A stretch of 64,000 nucleotides of DNA from Paraburkholderia unamae. GTDB lineage: Bacteria; Pseudomonadota; Gammaproteobacteria; Burkholderiales; Burkholderiaceae. The notes under the pieces were generated by a model. That model did not search any database. It was not told where the DNA came from and saw only the letters and a list, made by a program, of their open reading frames with translations. The position numbers and the translations under genes were made by a program. Shown piece by piece: positions 63,390 through 64,000 of this stretch (positions are counted from its first letter, which is position 1; each line of letters begins with the position of its first letter). Location: contig NZ_QLSU01000002.1 in assembly GCF_003268775.1 (NCBI RefSeq), positions 372,001 through 436,000 on the forward strand, read 5' to 3'.

Positions 63390-64000
63390 ATGAATATCAA
63401 GCTTCACAAGCTGTTGCCGATCAGCGCGGCGGCCATGTTGTTCGCGTCGTTCGCAACGGTGGCGAGCGCTGACGTGACGATCAAGATCGGCCACGTCGCA
63501 CCGCTGACGGGGGGCATTGCTCACCTCGGTAAAGACAACGAAAACGGGGCACGTCTCGCAGTTGAAGAGATCAACGCGAAGGGTCTCGTGATCGGCGGCC
63601 AGAAGGTCACGCTCGTGCTCGACGCACAGGACGACGCGGCTGACCCGCGTACGGCCACGCAGGTCGCGCAGAAGCTCGTCGACGACAAGGTCGTCGCCGT
63701 GGTCGGCCACCTGAACTCGGGCACGTCGATCCCGGCATCGAAGATCTATAGCGATGCAGGCATCGTGCAGATCTCGCCGTCGGCCACGAACCCGGCCTAC
63801 ACGCAACAGGGCTTCAAGACGACCTACCGTGTCGTCGCGACCGACGCCCAGCAAGGTCCGGCGCTCGCGAACTACGCCGCCAAGAACCTGAAGGTCAAGA
63901 CGGTGGCCGTGGTCGACGACTCGACGGCTTATGGCCAGGGTCTCGCGAACGAATTCGAGAAGACCGCCAAGGCGCTCGGCATGAACGTGGTGTCGCATGA
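63390..64000 (+). CDS. LivK-type branched-chain amino acid ABC substrate-binding protein (5' part)
   Basis: The first 203 codons of a periplasmic binding protein are present; the gene runs off the right edge. A signal peptide (MNIKLHKLLPISAAAMLFAS... up to about residue 27) precedes IKIGHVAPLTGGIAHLGKDN, DDKVVAVVGHLNSGTSIPAS and ISPSATNPAYTQ. These are the ligand-binding landmarks of LivJ/LivK proteins, which bind Leu, Ile, Val or related ligands. CTGGAGAC is its ribosome site. Codon use is strongly biased, suggesting high expression. Confidence 0.93.
   Translation, partial: MNIKLHKLLPISAAAMLFASFATVASADVTIKIGHVAPLTGGIAHLGKDNENGARLAVEEINAKGLVIGGQKVTLVLDAQDDAADPRTATQVAQKLVDDKVVAVVGHLNSGTSIPASKIYSDAGIVQISPSATNPAYTQQGFKTTYRVVATDAQQGPALANYAAKNLKVKTVAVVDDSTAYGQGLANEFEKTAKALGMNVVSH

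Overview
The window is about 66% G+C and reads as a stretch of the main chromosome of a Burkholderiaceae bacterium (Paraburkholderia/Caballeronia/Burkholderia type). The evidence is gene order and protein character: metX-metW, argB-HAD-slmA, regB-regA, hslV-hslU, a cysteine-poor DksA, xerC-DUF484-dapF-lpxL and metK. I see no tRNA or rRNA gene, insertion sequence, prophage, CRISPR array or replication origin. About 57 protein genes are supported. Most other long open frames, especially on the plus strand opposite leftward genes, are high-GC shadows.

Layout. 1-6.2 kb (leftward): the start of an AmpG-like permease, metW, metX behind a SAM-II-like riboswitch, an HdeD-family membrane protein, and argB-pyrimidine nucleotidase-slmA. 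6.5-10.5 kb: a CWC cysteine-rich protein, a TPR glycosyltransferase-like protein, and the redox two-component pair RegB/RegA. 10.5-20.1 kb (leftward): hslVU, dksA, a CobW/ZNG GTPase with a Zur-like site, rlmI, xerC, DUF484, dapF and lpxL. 20.2-26.4 kb: metK behind a second SAM-II-like leader, a PhyH oxygenase, an aldo-keto reductase and a fatty-acid desaturase. 26.7-34.1 kb (leftward): an MFS transporter and a three-gene RND efflux system. 34.6-41.6 kb: a 70-aa protein behind a structured leader, srkA, a secreted transglutaminase-like protein, an OxlT-type antiporter with a 42-aa companion, and an HdeD-like membrane domain fused to a papain-like domain. 41.6-49.2 kb (leftward): a complete form II CO-dehydrogenase-type operon, coxS-L-M-D-E-G-xdhC. 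49.6-62.6 kb: an amino-acid permease, a NarL-type two-component system, fpr, LysE, a nuclease-family protein, an atypical low-GC FkbM methyltransferase, an FAD oxidoreductase, a HiPIP, an amidase and a dienelactone hydrolase. The window ends inside a LivK-type binding protein gene.

How the genes work together. metX/metW (homoserine acylation for methionine) and metK (methionine to SAM) are 17 kb apart, yet both seem to carry a SAM-II-like aptamer with an extra hairpin inserted at the same place. Each also has a local pairing that could mask its Shine-Dalgarno sequence. Together they would form a SAM feedback loop over the start and end of the pathway. The cox block holds all three subunits of a molybdenum hydroxylase plus its maturation proteins, with an 18-bp hairpin separating the structural genes from the maturation genes.

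Other structure. Five leftward genes between 17.4 and 26.8 kb have short tandem repeats on or next to their stop codons. Strong hairpins sit in front of dapF and oxlT. A 22-bp palindrome lies upstream of livK. All positions come from reading the sequence by eye. Family names come from recognised motifs, and no database search was run.
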